Assembly: GCF_003369915.1 (NCBI RefSeq)
Contig: NW_022881614.1
Coordinates: 14,810,001-14,874,000, forward strand
Source of the DNA: Drosophila miranda
Taxonomy: Eukaryota; Arthropoda; Insecta; Diptera; Drosophilidae
Direction of reading: 5' to 3'
DNA: 64,000 nt
In this document: one piece after another, positions 10,709 through 21,826 of the stretch
Numbering within the stretch: the first letter of the stretch is position 1
Layout of the letters: every line of letters starts with the position of its first letter
Notes under the pieces: generated by a model
Database searches by the model: none
Seen by the model: only the letters and a program-made list of their open reading frames with translations
Told to the model about the DNA's origin: nothing
Position numbers and translations under genes: made by a program

Positions 10709-12343
10709 AACGAAGTTAACTGTGAATTATGCTCGCACTTGTCATGAGATAGGAGAGTGGAGTGTTTCTCTCTCTTTCTTCTTACACACAAGCCCGCCGT
10801 TCTTTCTCGCTTCCCTCCGCCAGAGCGAACACACTTCACGAGAAAGAGTGTAACAGATAACGAAGCAGGAGGCTAGGATCTGAAACGGTAGACGAGCAGA
10901 TGGAGGGTATGATCGAGATCCATGCACGCGTTGCTGCCGGTCTCATGGTTAGTCGGGTAGAGTGGGGGTGGGGTAGGGAGAGATCGCCTCACGAGCTCGA
11001 GCATTAGGAGCAAAGACAATAAAAATAAGTTTCGCGTGCGGTTCAAGGTTCAGACGGAAGAAATTCACAGAGAAATGACAGTGTAGGGAGATGAGTCAGC
11101 GGAACTAATTCGAGCGGGAGTTGCTTGCGGTGTCATTGCAACTCGGTATGCCCACCCTTCCTTGATCGCACCGGTCCAAATAGGCTGAGAAATGGGTAAC
11201 GATCCCTAAAATAAACGCTCTACTTCTGCTAGGTTACGTCATCTCGGCGCCACATGATCCTTAATAACGGCAACAATTAACGGGAATTCATTACAAACAG
11301 TTTATTCATTAAACTTTCCTACAAGCTCTCATGGCCGCTAAGAGGGTAGATATATATGTATAAAGGCTACTAAAGTAACAAGGATAATATGTTCAAATAA
11401 GCTGCAATTAAGATTAATTATATATATGTATATAAAAATATCATGAGGAAAGATTTTATTAGACTAGAGTCAACTAATTATAAAGGGTATATTCAGGAAT
11501 AATGATTAGACTAGAGTCAACTAATTATAAAGGGTATATTCAGGAATAATGGTAATTACGTTACACAAATAGAAATATATTCGAATGGTTTTCAGTTTAA
11601 ATGCAAAAACAAGGGACGGATGGGTGCATCTTTAAAGTGCACAGCAATTGCTTGTGGGGTAATCCCAATCATAAGTTCGGTTGTCGATAGATTCGGAGTT
11701 GCAGAAAGTTACATTGCTTGCGAAAGAGCAGAACAAAACAAACACGTGAACAATTGGATTGGTCAGCGTTACAGTACGGCTGGGAAGTTTACGGTCGAGG
11801 CATGGAATCTTTAATGTTGCTTCGACTTGCGTAAAATTTTGAATTCACATATAGCAGACGTTCACAGGTTATCACTCACATTACGATCACATCCAACGAT
11901 GAAAGCGCTTCCATGTGGTCGATGAGGGTGGCTGAAAACTTGTAAATATCAGTGTGTCAGAGTAGATAGGCGATACGCGCGAGTATTAGTTTTAGTTCCT
12001 TTCCTTCTAGCTGCACATTTCTTTATGATAAGCCAACCAAACCGAATCACACGAATTTAACTTTTAATGTTAATCCTAGGGTCAGTACAATGGTGGGGTT
12101 CCAAAGTATTATTCTAATATGAAGAAATGCATGGGCATAGCCATCATGATCGAGACACCGAATGACTTCATCAGCAACGCAAACAGTATTTCGGCACCGG
12201 TAAATGTCTTCTCCTTTAGCGTTACTGTTCGTATGCGGGCGGCGTAAGCGACGTAGCAATGACGAAAGTCACTGAAGAGGGAATAGTCAATTTCACACAT
12301 ATGTACATATGTATGTCACTGCACGCGTAGATAAAAGCCCATC
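10709..12343. other. Unclassified non-coding stretch between unit 2 and the LTR element
   Basis: The first 150 bp repeat the GA-rich unit junction. The rest (about 1.5 kb) is AT-rich, has no convincing gene and resembles none of the other repeats in the window. It contains a 47-bp direct duplication (11458-11551). The BEL element splits this region from its continuation at 15788. It may be remnants of other elements; I cannot name them. Confidence 0.4.
11458..11551. repeat. 47-bp tandem duplication
   Basis: Two adjacent copies (11458-11504 and 11505-11551) start ATTAGACTAGAGTCAAC and end CAGGAATAATG. They are identical by eye. Confidence 0.9.
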
Positions 12344-12348
12344 GACCG

Positions 12349-12720
12349 TGTTCGGAGCAGAACCCAGCCGATTAGCTGCTTGCCAAATAGCACCTAATTC
12401 TTGGCCCTCAGCCGCTTATTTTGTTTGTTACTTATGTCTATGTCACTCATTTGTTTTTTAAAGCTTTGCGCTTGCTTGCCCTGCTAAACGCTCTCTGCCA
12501 GCTCGCTCTTCGCTATCTCCGCTTTGCGTCTGCCTACCGACGTCGGCCGAGCGAAGCTACGCTTAGCGATCGGAGCGGCAATGCAAAGGGCAGGCAAGCC
12601 ACACTTGCAATTTGGATGTCACGCATTAAAGAACATATCGTAATTTTATTTCTGCGCCGAGTTTTGTTTAATTCGAAATAATTAGTCGGCCGATTGGGGA
12701 TAAAAAACATTATCTCCACA
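12349..12720 (+). repeat. 5' LTR of the BEL/Pao element
   Basis: Starts TGTTCGGAGCAG and ends TATCTCCACA. The TGGTGACCCCGACGTGAT segment just after it (from about 12729) is placed as a primer-binding site would be. Confidence 0.9.
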
Positions 12721-13094
12721 TAAAATTTGGTGACCCCGACGTGATCTCTGAGTTGCAGTGTCAATTAATAATCATTCGCGATCGACATTTGTTAGCCCTA
12801 GCAAATTTTCGGCGGTTAAGCACAATTCGGTGCTAAAACACACTTACAAACACCTACATACACGCATTGCTGGCTATTAATTTCTCTGTCGCGACAATTC
12901 GGTCAGTGCAGTGCGGTAGGCAGTGCAGCGAACTCACTAATACACACAAGCGAAGTACAAAGCGGAATCGGACAGCTCGCACAGCCGCACAGCTAAAGGC
13001 ATTAGCTGTAATCCCTTTGCTTTCGGTTCCCACGTTTATACGTATACAGGGTGTCTTTTTCGGTCGTGCTGAGTGACTCTTTTAAAACCTCAAC

Positions 13095-14105
13095 ATGGCA
13101 GCACCTGAGCCTACCAATGTCGCGAACGCAGCAATGCCGAGTGATGTAGATTTCTACAAGCACAAGGCCGAGTCCATCGCGCGCCAACTAAAGGCCATGG
13201 ATCGCTTTCTCACCAAGGAAGAGCTTGCCGAGTTAGATGAGGCAGAACTTCAAGCTCGCTTAGAGCAAATCGAGCGAATGAATGCGGATTTCGATGCCGC
13301 TCAAACGAGCCTTGAAAGGCTGGATTTCCTGCAGTTAGCCCATGATGCCCGACTGGACTTTTCGAATGTTTATGTGAAGGTTAGGTCCAGGCTGTCGCGG
13401 GAGTTGATGGCTGCTCGCACGGTAAATGTTGCCAATTCAACGGCTCGGCATACTCTCGAGGGGAATTCGTCGTTGTTCGCCTATAATAGTATAGGCCGTG
13501 CTCGAATGCCCGAGTTGCAGCTTCCGCGATTCGGGGGGAACTACATGGATTGGCCAGAATTCCACTCGATGTTCGCGACAATGGTGCACAAAGACCATCG
13601 TATACCAATCATCGAAAAATTCCAATATCTTCGTGGATGTCTAGATGGTGCTGCGCTGGATACGATTCGTTCCTTGGAACTTTCTGAGGAAAATTACGAC
13701 AAGGCGTGGAATTTGCTAATGTTGCGATTCGATAATAAACTGTTACATTTTCAGGCACACGTCAAGGCTATTTTCGGGCTGCAAGGGGTGGAGAAGGGCT
13801 CAGCTATCGGCTTTCGCGCGCTCAGCGGCAAAATCAATTCGCACTTGCGTGCACTTCAGACCTTGGCGACCCCGCAGGAGATTTCGGATGGGTTGCTGAT
13901 CTTCATCATAGGCACGAAACTGGACCACAAAACAAAGGAGAAATGGGAAGAGAACTTGCCGACGTCAGGATTGCCTCGGTGGTCAAGCATGGCCTCATTT
14001 TTGGAAGCGAGATGTCGGATGCTGGAGAATTTGGGATCAGCCATGGCAACAAGTCCTAGTCAACAGGTGGGAGAAGACAAACCTGTCACCCTTATCACCT
14101 CCTAA
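13095..14105 (+). pseudogene. BEL/Pao Gag
   Basis: Open frame of 336 codons. It has a coiled-coil-prone N-terminus and a DUF1759-type capsid region (LPRFGGNYMDWPEF, then KFQYLRGCLDGAA). It ends at a TAA where the frame normally continues to the zinc knuckle at 14212-14592, which is in another frame. The Gag-knuckle connection is therefore broken. It would form the particle of the element. Confidence 0.8.
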
Positions 14106-14211
14106 CCCCATATGTAACCATAGCAATTCCTCCGAGCATTACATATCTAGATGTCAGGCATTCCTGAATCTCTCTGCGTTTGAACGATACAAAGAAGCAA
14201 AGAAGAGCCGC

Positions 14212-14592
14212 TTGTGTTTGAACTGCCTCAACAAAGGCCATGAATTGCAGAGGTGCAGGTCAGGACTTTGCAGGCATTGCCAGGCCAAACATCACACGCT
14301 ACTCCACATTCCATCGGGAACTGGTGCTTCATCTTCCTCTTCACCGGCCGAGGAATCGATCCAGCAAGAGGCCGCGACTGTGCTTCTAGCAAGCGGGTGT
14401 TCTAGCCCTCCCCCCTCGATCCAGAAATCTCAGCCTAGCCAGAACGTTTTGCTCCCTACTGCCCTCGTCCATGTAACAGATCGTTATGGAGCACTTATCC
14501 CATGTCGTGCCATTTTGGATTCTGCATCACAGGCAAACTTTGTAACATCTAGACTTGCTGATCAGTTGCAGTTGGATCATCGCTCGTCTTAA
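14212..14592 (+). pseudogene. BEL/Pao zinc knuckle and protease start
   Basis: Contains CLNCLNKGHELQRC, a CCHC knuckle, a second Cys/His cluster, and AILDSASQANFV, the aspartic protease active-site region (DSA in place of DSG/DTG). It ends in a TAA in the middle of the protease. Confidence 0.75.
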
Positions 14593-14813
14593 GTTCACAT
14601 CTCTGGAATCGGAGATTCCATTCCTTTGAGCAAGTCTGTACATATAGTTGTACAATCCCAGGACGCAAGCTATCGAGCTTCCTTCGCTGCAATTGTCACC
14701 AACTCAATTACGGAAATGCAGCCTAACTTCGGCGTAGACGCAAAGGATTGGCCAATGCCGAATAATCAAAACTAGCTGATCCTAATTTCTCCAAGCCCCA
14801 ACGTATCGATCTG

Positions 14814-15410
14814 TTGATAGGTTCTGGTTTGTTCTTCGATTTAATGTGCGTCGGACAGATTCGACTATCAGCCCAATTGCCAACATTGCAGGAGACAAAA
14901 CTTGGTTGGATAGTATCAGGAAGCATTGATAGCTCGGAGAATAAGCGTGCAGCTTTAGCCGCTTTTGAAAATTCCTCGTGCATCTCTATTGACGATTTTC
15001 GACCCACAACGCTGGAGTACCAAAACTTAGAGCAGCAATGCAGAAAGCAGCTGCTCGAGTGCCAGGTGCAAGTGGAAAAACTGCGATCGGAGAATCAGGA
15101 ACTGCAGCGCGAACTTTTCCATATATTAAAAACCTACATATCCACGCCAAATGAAATTCAACTTTCAACAGTTTCTACATTGCCAAATTTCCTGCCATTC
15201 TATGCAATTACAGAGGTTCCCGATGATCAAGACGTAATCACGACAAGCCGCCTTCGTAAAGAAGCGCCGATTGCTGCGTTCGACGATCATCCCAGCGTAG
15301 CCGCCAGCTGCGCCCAAGCAAGCATCTTCAAGAGGGCCGTTGGAAAAATAGCGGTTCTGCCCCTTCAGGATGGATCTGTTGAAAGCCTTTGCCTTCCAAC
15401 GGGGGGTGAA
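14814..15410 (+). pseudogene. BEL/Pao remnant with an unusual coiled-coil segment
   Basis: It begins with a pre-RT motif (LIGSGLFFDL, GQIRL, then LGWIVSG) and ends with a motif resembling the element's integrase tail (VGKIAVLPL, GGEC). Between them, roughly 15000-15330, lies a heptad-rich stretch with RKQLLECQVQVEKLRSENQE, which is not a usual part of BEL pol. It may be captured host sequence or the residue of a deletion; I cannot name a donor. Confidence 0.5.
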
Positions 15411-15782
15411 TGCTCGGAGCAGATCCCAGCCGATTAGCTACTTGCCAAATAGCACCTAATTCTTGGCCCTCAGCCGCTTATTTTGTTTGTTACTTATGTC
15501 TATGTCACTCATTTGTTTGTTAAAGCTTTGCGCTTGCTTGCCCTGCTAAACGCTCTCTGCCAGCTCGCTCTTCGCTATCTCCGCTTTGCGTCTGCCTACC
15601 GACGTCGGCCGAGCGAAGCTGCGATTAGCGATCGGAGCGGCAATGCAAAGGTCAGGCAAGCCACACTTGCAATTTGGATGTCACGCATTAAAGAACATAT
15701 CGTAATTTTATTTCTGCGCCGAGTTTTATTTAATTCGAAATAATTAGTCGGCCGATTGGGGATAAAAAACATTATCTCCACA
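15411..15782 (+). repeat. 3' LTR of the BEL/Pao element
   Basis: Same length as the 5' LTR. Starts TGCTCGGAGCAG and ends TATCTCCACA, followed by the GACCG target copy. Confidence 0.9.
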
Positions 15783-15787
15783 GACCG

Positions 15788-16502
15788 TTTTTCACTGGTG
15801 TAGGCCGAGCAAGGCTTGTATGTGTGTGGACCCACGCCGGTACACGCTGCGGTAAATACAGTGATGCTCACATGTATGCAGACGCCACGCCGAAAGAAGA
15901 TTTGGGGGCGAAGACGGCTAACACATACTGTAGTCGATCGGGACGCTGGGTATTTATATGTGTGGTAAGGTGACGAGACTGTAGTGGGTACGGCTTACGG
16001 CACTACGACCGGCGTTTCGTACGGTATTACGTACGGCCAAACCTATGGTTAGGTTTTTAAGAAAAAAAACGAACTTTAATTTTCTGTTGGCCGGCAGTTG
16101 GGGTACAATTTTCACTCACGCGATGGGTTCGGCCTTCGCTTAATAAACGTAGGAATGGTCGGCTGATCTTTTGACTAGATCTTAGCCACGATGGACACGC
16201 GGTAATTACGGTCGAGGTTAGAATTTTTCCTTTCACTGCACTACTTGAGTATTTTCCTCAGACGTCCGTCTGGGATCGCGAGTAACATTGGAAAGAACAT
16301 GCCCAAGCCACTCTCCTTCCGCTTGAGCCCTTGGTTCTCTCATTCCCCTTTTCTCACCACACCTTGACAGTAGCCGCTGTTAGCTTATGTCATTTTTTTC
16401 TTGCGCGTAACTGCCCAAAGGTGCAAGGTGCATGTCTAAGGGAAGGGGAAACCGTGGGACGGTTATCCGATATTTTTGGTTGGACAGGCGCCACTACAAG
16501 AG
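15788..16502. other. Unclassified non-coding stretch before tandem unit 3
   Basis: Continuation of the DNA into which the BEL element inserted. It has no convincing coding frame. The repeated ACGG/TACGG-type motifs near 16000-16050 look repeat-derived. It ends at AGAGTGAGTGAGATGGATAG, where unit 3 starts. Confidence 0.4.
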
Positions 16503-16862
16503 TGAGTGAGATGGATAGAGCGAATGAGTAAGCGCGTGGAAGGCGATTTGGTCATTATGGCTATAATAACGATCCGATCTCATCCACATTTGACAGTCTA
16601 GTAGATATGGCGTTCTCTACGATTCTGCGTTTTCGGTTTTTTCTTTTCTCGTATTTTAAAAATTGTGAATGCCACAGATTTTCTATGTCTTTATGGGGGC
16701 GGACGGATCGGCGGAGGTGTCTGGATTTGCTTGCTCTAGCTTTTATGGTCTCTGATATCTAGGCGCTCATCAAGGACGCTCATAGATCCAGAGCCACATC
16801 TATTCGAGTACCGTGGTCCTTCAAGAGTTCACGATTTGTTAGCCCCATTTGTCGAAGATATA
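16503..16862 (-). mobile_element. Diverged DINE-1-like block of unit 3, uninterrupted
   Basis: Matches 1-355 closely. It gives an empty-site reference for the nested DINE-1 insertion at 4351-5587. A short GAGATCGAGAGA segment present at 20-31 is missing here. Confidence 0.55.
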
Positions 16863-17054
16863 CATACATAGATATGTATACTCATCCGAGGACAGTCAAA
16901 CCAAAACAGTAGTGAGTGAAGGGCCGATATCCACTCGTTTTTAGATGCTGATCCTTTGAATTTCCTGAATGTACCGACCAAATAGCCCTTGAAGTGAGTG
17001 TCACTTTCTCAAAGAGTACATTCATCGCCTCAATTTGGCATTCTATTGCTAGAA

Positions 17055-18289
17055 ATTGGGCATCTGGCTCTACCAGGAGCTGCGCAACCCACAGAACAGG
17101 ATTCCAGTGCCGTCGCTGGACTTGTACGCAACAAAGGACGAGGTCTGCGACCTCGAAGGATGGCGAATTGGTCTGCAGAAGGCAGCCGCCCAGAACCTGA
17201 CGAAACAGCTGCAGGAGATGCCCTCCAACCTCCTCACACCCACAGCCTTTGCGCAGAATGTCGTCGAGGTGCTGTGCAAGTCCGGTTTCAATGTGGAGGT
17301 CAAGGTCGAGGGTTGGGCCGAGAGCCAGTCGATGCACGCCTTCCTGGCTGTGGGCAAGGCCTCGTGCGAGCCACCCATCTTCCTGGAGCTGAGTTACTAC
17401 GGCACTTGTGCCGAGGAGCGTCCCATTGGTGCCAATGGGCCAAGGCGTGACGTACGATGCTGGAGGATTGTGCCTAAAAGAGAAACATGAGCTCTTCCAT
17501 ATGACCGGGGACATGACCGGGGCCGCCGTTGTGGTGGCCTGTTGTCGAGCTGTGGCTGGCCTGCGTTTACCGGTAAGTACTCAGGACATCAATGATATCT
17601 CCTTGAATAATAATGCTGTTCTTAGGTCAACATTCGCGGCCTGATACCTCTTTGTGAAAACGTAGTGGGCTGCAATTCGGTCCGTCCTGGGGACATGGTC
17701 AAGACCATGAACGGCAAAACCATCGAGATCCAGTGCACCGATCACGAGGATGTACTGGTCCTGGCAGACGCCCTGCTGTATGCGCAAAACTTCTGTCCCA
17801 AGGGCATCATTGACGTCGGCACCTGCTCGGGGTACCATTGCCAGGGCCTGGATGAGTCGGCTGCGGGGGTCTTTACCATCTCGGAGATCCTGTGGCAGCA
17901 GATCAAGCACGCCAGCATGCACACCGGAGATCGCGTGTGGCGCTTCCCATTGTGGAAATATTACAGCAAGGACGTGCGTGCCGGGCGACGCAGCGATGTG
18001 CAGAACTACGGCATTGGCCGAGGTGGACGTCCCTGCAAGGCCGCTGCCTTCCTCCGTGAGTTTTTGCCCTGCGGCCAGTGGATGCATATTGTGAGTATTG
18101 GGGGGCGCTTTGTTGGGGCACAGATCTTACGGGCTTTCTCCCTCAAAGGATGCTACAAATGTGATGGTGACAAAGGGCTTTGAATACGAGTATCTACGCA
18201 AGGGAATGGCCGGCCGCCCGACCCGAACACTGGTGGAGTTTATTGCTCAGACGATTTACAAGGATACGGCCCCACAATTGGCCAAGTAA
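17055..18289 (+). pseudogene. M17 leucyl aminopeptidase-like (sperm-LAP type), copy 3, 5'-truncated chimera
   Basis: The first ~180 codons are missing. At 17055 the upstream flank block joins straight into the middle of exon 1 (ATTGGGCATCTGG). The remaining parts are exon 1 (to 17572), exon 2 (17626-18090) and exon 3 (18149-18289), with intact GT-AG introns. Exons 2 and 3 are open and in phase, and show the C-terminal half that copy 2 has lost (GRGGRPCKAAAFLREF and KGFEYEYLRKGMAGRPTRTL). A 1-bp net insertion near 17427 (GGTGCCAAT against GTGCTGGT) shifts exon 1 just before the GQGVTYDAGG region. The catalytic Arg is replaced by Val here too (TDHEDV). With no start region and a frameshift, this copy is dead, but it shows the ancestral 3' structure. 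Confidence 0.85.
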
Positions 18290-18326
18290 TCAATCTCTAA
18301 CGGGAATCCAATGTTATATATATTTT

Positions 18327-19451
18327 TATACCCGATACTCAAAGTGAGTATTGGGGTGGTATATTAGATTTGTGGTAAAAGTGGATGTGTGTAACTTCCA
18401 GAAGGAATCGTTTCCGACCCCATAAAGTATATATATTCTTGATCAGCATCAATAGCCGGTCGATTGAGCCCTGTCTGTCTGTCCGTCTGTCCGTCCGTTC
18501 GTCCGTCCGTCTGTCCGTCTGTCCGTCCCCTTCAGCGCCTAGTGCTCAAAGACTATAAGAGCTAGAGCAACGATGTTTTGGATCCAGACTTCTGTGATAT
18601 GTCACTGCTACAAAAATATTTCAAAACTTCGCCCCGCCCACTTCCGCCCCCACAAAGGACGAAAATCTGTGGCATCCACAATTTTAAAGATATGAGAAAA
18701 CCAAAAACGTAGAATTGTAGAGAATGACCATATCTTTAAGACTGCGGAATCAGAATTGGATCGTATTATTATTAAAGCCATCATCAAGAAAACAATTTCA
18801 TTTTTTCTCGTCCTGTCTCTCTCTAACACACAAGTAGCATAGGCGGCTTTGCTTAGAGTAAAACATTAGCGCCTAGATCTCAGAGACTACAACAGCTAGA
18901 GCAACCAAATTTGGTATCCACCCTCCTAATATATCGGACCGAGACGAGTTTGCTTCAAAATTTCGCCACACCCCCTTCCGCCCCCGCAAAAGACGAAAGT
19001 CTGGGGATATTCACAAATCTCAGAGACTATTAAGGCTAGAGTAACCAAATTTAGTATCCGCACTCCTGTTAGATCTCACTATAAAACGTTTATCTCAGAA
19101 TTTCGCCTCACCCCCTTCCGCCCACACAAAGGACGAAAATCTGTTGCATCCACAATATTGCACATTCGAGAAAACTAAAAACGCACAATTATAGATAATG
19201 ACCATATCTATCAGATTGCTGAATCTGGATTAGATCAGATTATTTTTATAGCCAATAGGAACAAATCAATTTGCAGTGGCTACGCAGCGCCCGACGTCAC
19301 GCTCAGACTGATTTTCTGTCTCTCTCGCACGCATTCTTTGTCGTGTCGTTCAATATTAGCATCGGCTGCCGGAGGAGAGCCATACTGACTAAGTATCGGG
19401 TATAACTGTAGAGTTGCGGTGTCCGCAGCAACTCACAACGTTCCCCCTCGT
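18327..19451 (+). mobile_element. DINE-1/ISY-like Helentron in the LAP copy 3 3' flank
   Basis: Runs from TATACCCGATACTC to CGTTCCCCCTCG. It interrupts the LAP 3' flank inside a T-run; the empty site is at about 8320-8335 in unit 2. It is specific to this unit, so it inserted after the amplification. Confidence 0.85.
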
Positions 19452-19909
19452 TTTACTGTGTTTTTTTGACGACGCCACACATGAACACAAAATTACACTT
19501 GAGCTATGATCACTCTATATTACATAGGTTTTCGCAGTTGTAATCTCCACACAAACACATGCGGCATATTCGTTTATTATGAAATTTTAACGTATAAAAC
19601 AGAGAAACAGCGCTAGTGTTCGATCTTTTGTTGGGTCCTGGGCTTCGAACTATTGAAGATGATAACTAGACACTGTGGATTATTGCTTTGTCAGACTCTA
19701 CCCGGAATCGGGTATTATATGTAATATCTGTGGTATCACTAAAAGTGAGTGCTATGCCAGGGAGACTGCATGAGTAATCACAACGTTTATGTCAATGGGT
19801 GGATAGTTTTGCAGCAGCTTCAGTCAAAATTGCTTCCCTTTGGATTCTATAAATCAGTAAATACAACAGTAAATGTAAATGAATCAGTTGAAAGTCAGCG
19901 CACACTTAC
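19452..19909. other. 3' spacer between LAP and TBC1D13, unit 3
   Basis: Same spacer as in units 1 and 2, with a small deletion near 19822. No gene is seen. Confidence 0.7.
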
Positions 19910-20758
19910 AATATCATGGAACAGCAGATTTTGATGAGAAAATCAAAGCGCTGCTCGTCCGAGAATACCGAATCCCAAATTCGCTGCACATCGGGCAGTG
20001 GAAACTCCTGCGAGAGCAGGAGGGTGAGACACCTGAAGCTATAGTACTTCGGATGCAGCTCTTGGCTCTTCAGATGCTCGTAGATGTCTATATCTTTAGT
20101 CTTCAGCATGTTGGATAGCAGGCCCATCATGAACTTTATGCCACCCTCCGCATCGTCCAAAGTCTTGATGAAGAAGTCGCGTATCTCGCTCATCAGAGCC
20201 GTGAAGCAGAAGAAACAGTCTGCCTCCGCGTGGGCACGGTACGAGAGATCCGGATCCGAGGCCATCACATAGTAGATGGGTCCGACAATCTCATTCATGC
20301 CCTGTACGTACCCCTGGCCCGGATTTAGCTTGGCGTAGATGAATAGGATGCGCTGCACAACCTCCCAGTGGGCCTCCTGGCCTTCCTCCATGGCGGCATA
20401 GGTCTCCACCAAACGCTTTGTGATTAAATTGATCTGATTGGGAGCAAAGAGGCTCATTAAATCGATTGTCGCTTGAGTGGGGGTCACTTACTTGCTGCTA
20501 AATGTCCACAATGGTATGCATAATGGAACAAACTTTGAGCTTATTTTCTAGCACAATTTCCGACCGAAACTCACCTTGGTCATGCCCAAGCCCTTGCGCT
20601 CGACGTTCGCCGATCTGAGCACCGTGGGCACTACCCGTTCGTGAAGCCGCCGCCCGTGCTCGCCTTTACTGTGCACCACAATGTCACAGGGATACTCTGT
20701 GGGCTGTTGAAAAAACGAGATGTCGGGGCACAGGCGCCTCACATCTTTGTCGATCTGG
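19910..20758 (-). pseudogene. TBC1D13: TBC1D13-like Rab GAP, two-exon fragment, copy 3
   Basis: Same two exons as copy 2: downstream exon 19910 to about 20487, upstream exon about 20576-20758. Both are open, and both the IDKDVRR and YVQGMNEI catalytic motifs are kept. Several amino-acid changes are seen against copy 2, including a Trp-to-Cys in FRWLTLLL and a Ser-to-Leu in KRSVETY. Such replacements at conserved TBC positions suggest relaxed constraint. It is again bounded by a DINE-1 at the 5' exon and has no exon for the C-terminal part of the domain. Confidence 0.8.
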
Positions 20759-21826
20759 GAACGTTGTGAGTTGCTGCGGACACCGCAACTCTACGGTTAT
20801 ACCCGATACTAAGTCAGTATGGCTCTCCTCCGGCAGACGCCGCTAATATTAAACGGCACGACAAGGAGTGCGTGCGAGAGAGACAGAAAATCAGTCTGAG
20901 TGTGACGTCGGGGGCTGCGTAGCCACTGCAAATTGATTTGTTCCTATTGGCTATAAAAATGATCTGATCTGATCCAGATTCAGCAATCTGATAGATATGG
21001 TCATTATCTATAATTGTGCGTTTTTAGTTTTCTCGAATGTGCAATATTGTGGATGCAACAGATTTTCGTCCTTTGTGTGGGCGGAAGGAGGTGGGGCGAA
21101 ATTTTGAGATACACGTTTTATAGTAAGATCTAACAGGAGTGCGGATACCAAATTTAGTTACTCTAGCCTTAATAGTCTCTGAGATTTGTGAATATCCCCA
21201 GACTTTCGTCTTTTGCGGGGGCGGAAGGGGGTGTGGCGAAATTTTGAAGCAAACTCGTCTCGGTCCGATATATTAGGAGGGTGGATACCAAATTTGGTTG
21301 CTCTAGCTGTTGTAGTCTCTGAGATCTAGGCGCTAATGTTTTACTCTAAGCAAAGCCGCCTATGCTACTTGTGTGTTAGAGAGAGACAGGACGAGAAAAA
21401 ATGAAATTGTTTTCTTGACGATGGCTTTAATAATAATACGATCCAATTCTGATTCCGCAGTCTTAAAGATATGGTCATTCTCTACAATTCTACGTTTTTG
21501 GTTTTCTCATATCTTTAAAATTGTGGATGCCACAGATTTTCGTCCTTTGTGGGGGCGGAAGTGGGCGGGGCGAAGTTTTGAAATATTTTTGTAGCAGTGA
21601 CATATCACAGAAGTCTGGATCCAAAACATCGTTGCTCTAGCTCTTATAGTCTTTGAGCACTAGGCGCTGAAGGGGACGGACAGACGGACAGACGGACGGA
21701 CGGACGGACGGACAGACAGACAGGGCTCAATCGACTCGGCTATTGATGCTGATCAAGCATATATATACTTTTACTTTTTACCACAAATCTAATATACCCC
21801 AATACTCATTTTGAGTATCGGGTATA
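20759..21826 (-). mobile_element. DINE-1/ISY-like Helentron, left arm of the inverted duplication
   Basis: Its left junction with TBC1D13 is the one shared by units 1 and 2. Its right end continues to GGGTATA and joins BEL/Pao gag instead of the GA-rich block. Its mirror copy lies at 27469-28581. Confidence 0.85.

Larger units (their letters stand above)
12349..15782 (+). mobile_element. BEL/Pao LTR retrotransposon, internally deleted, with target duplication
   Basis: A complete insertion with two 372-bp LTRs (12349-12720 and 15411-15782), each running TG...CA. It is flanked by the 5-bp target duplication GACCG (12344-12348 and 15783-15787). The LTRs differ at about eight positions by eye, so the insertion is fairly young but not brand new. 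The interior is only ~2.7 kb, about half of what an autonomous BEL/Pao element needs. Gag is present, but nearly all of reverse transcriptase, RNase H and integrase is deleted. It cannot move by itself. Confidence 0.92.
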
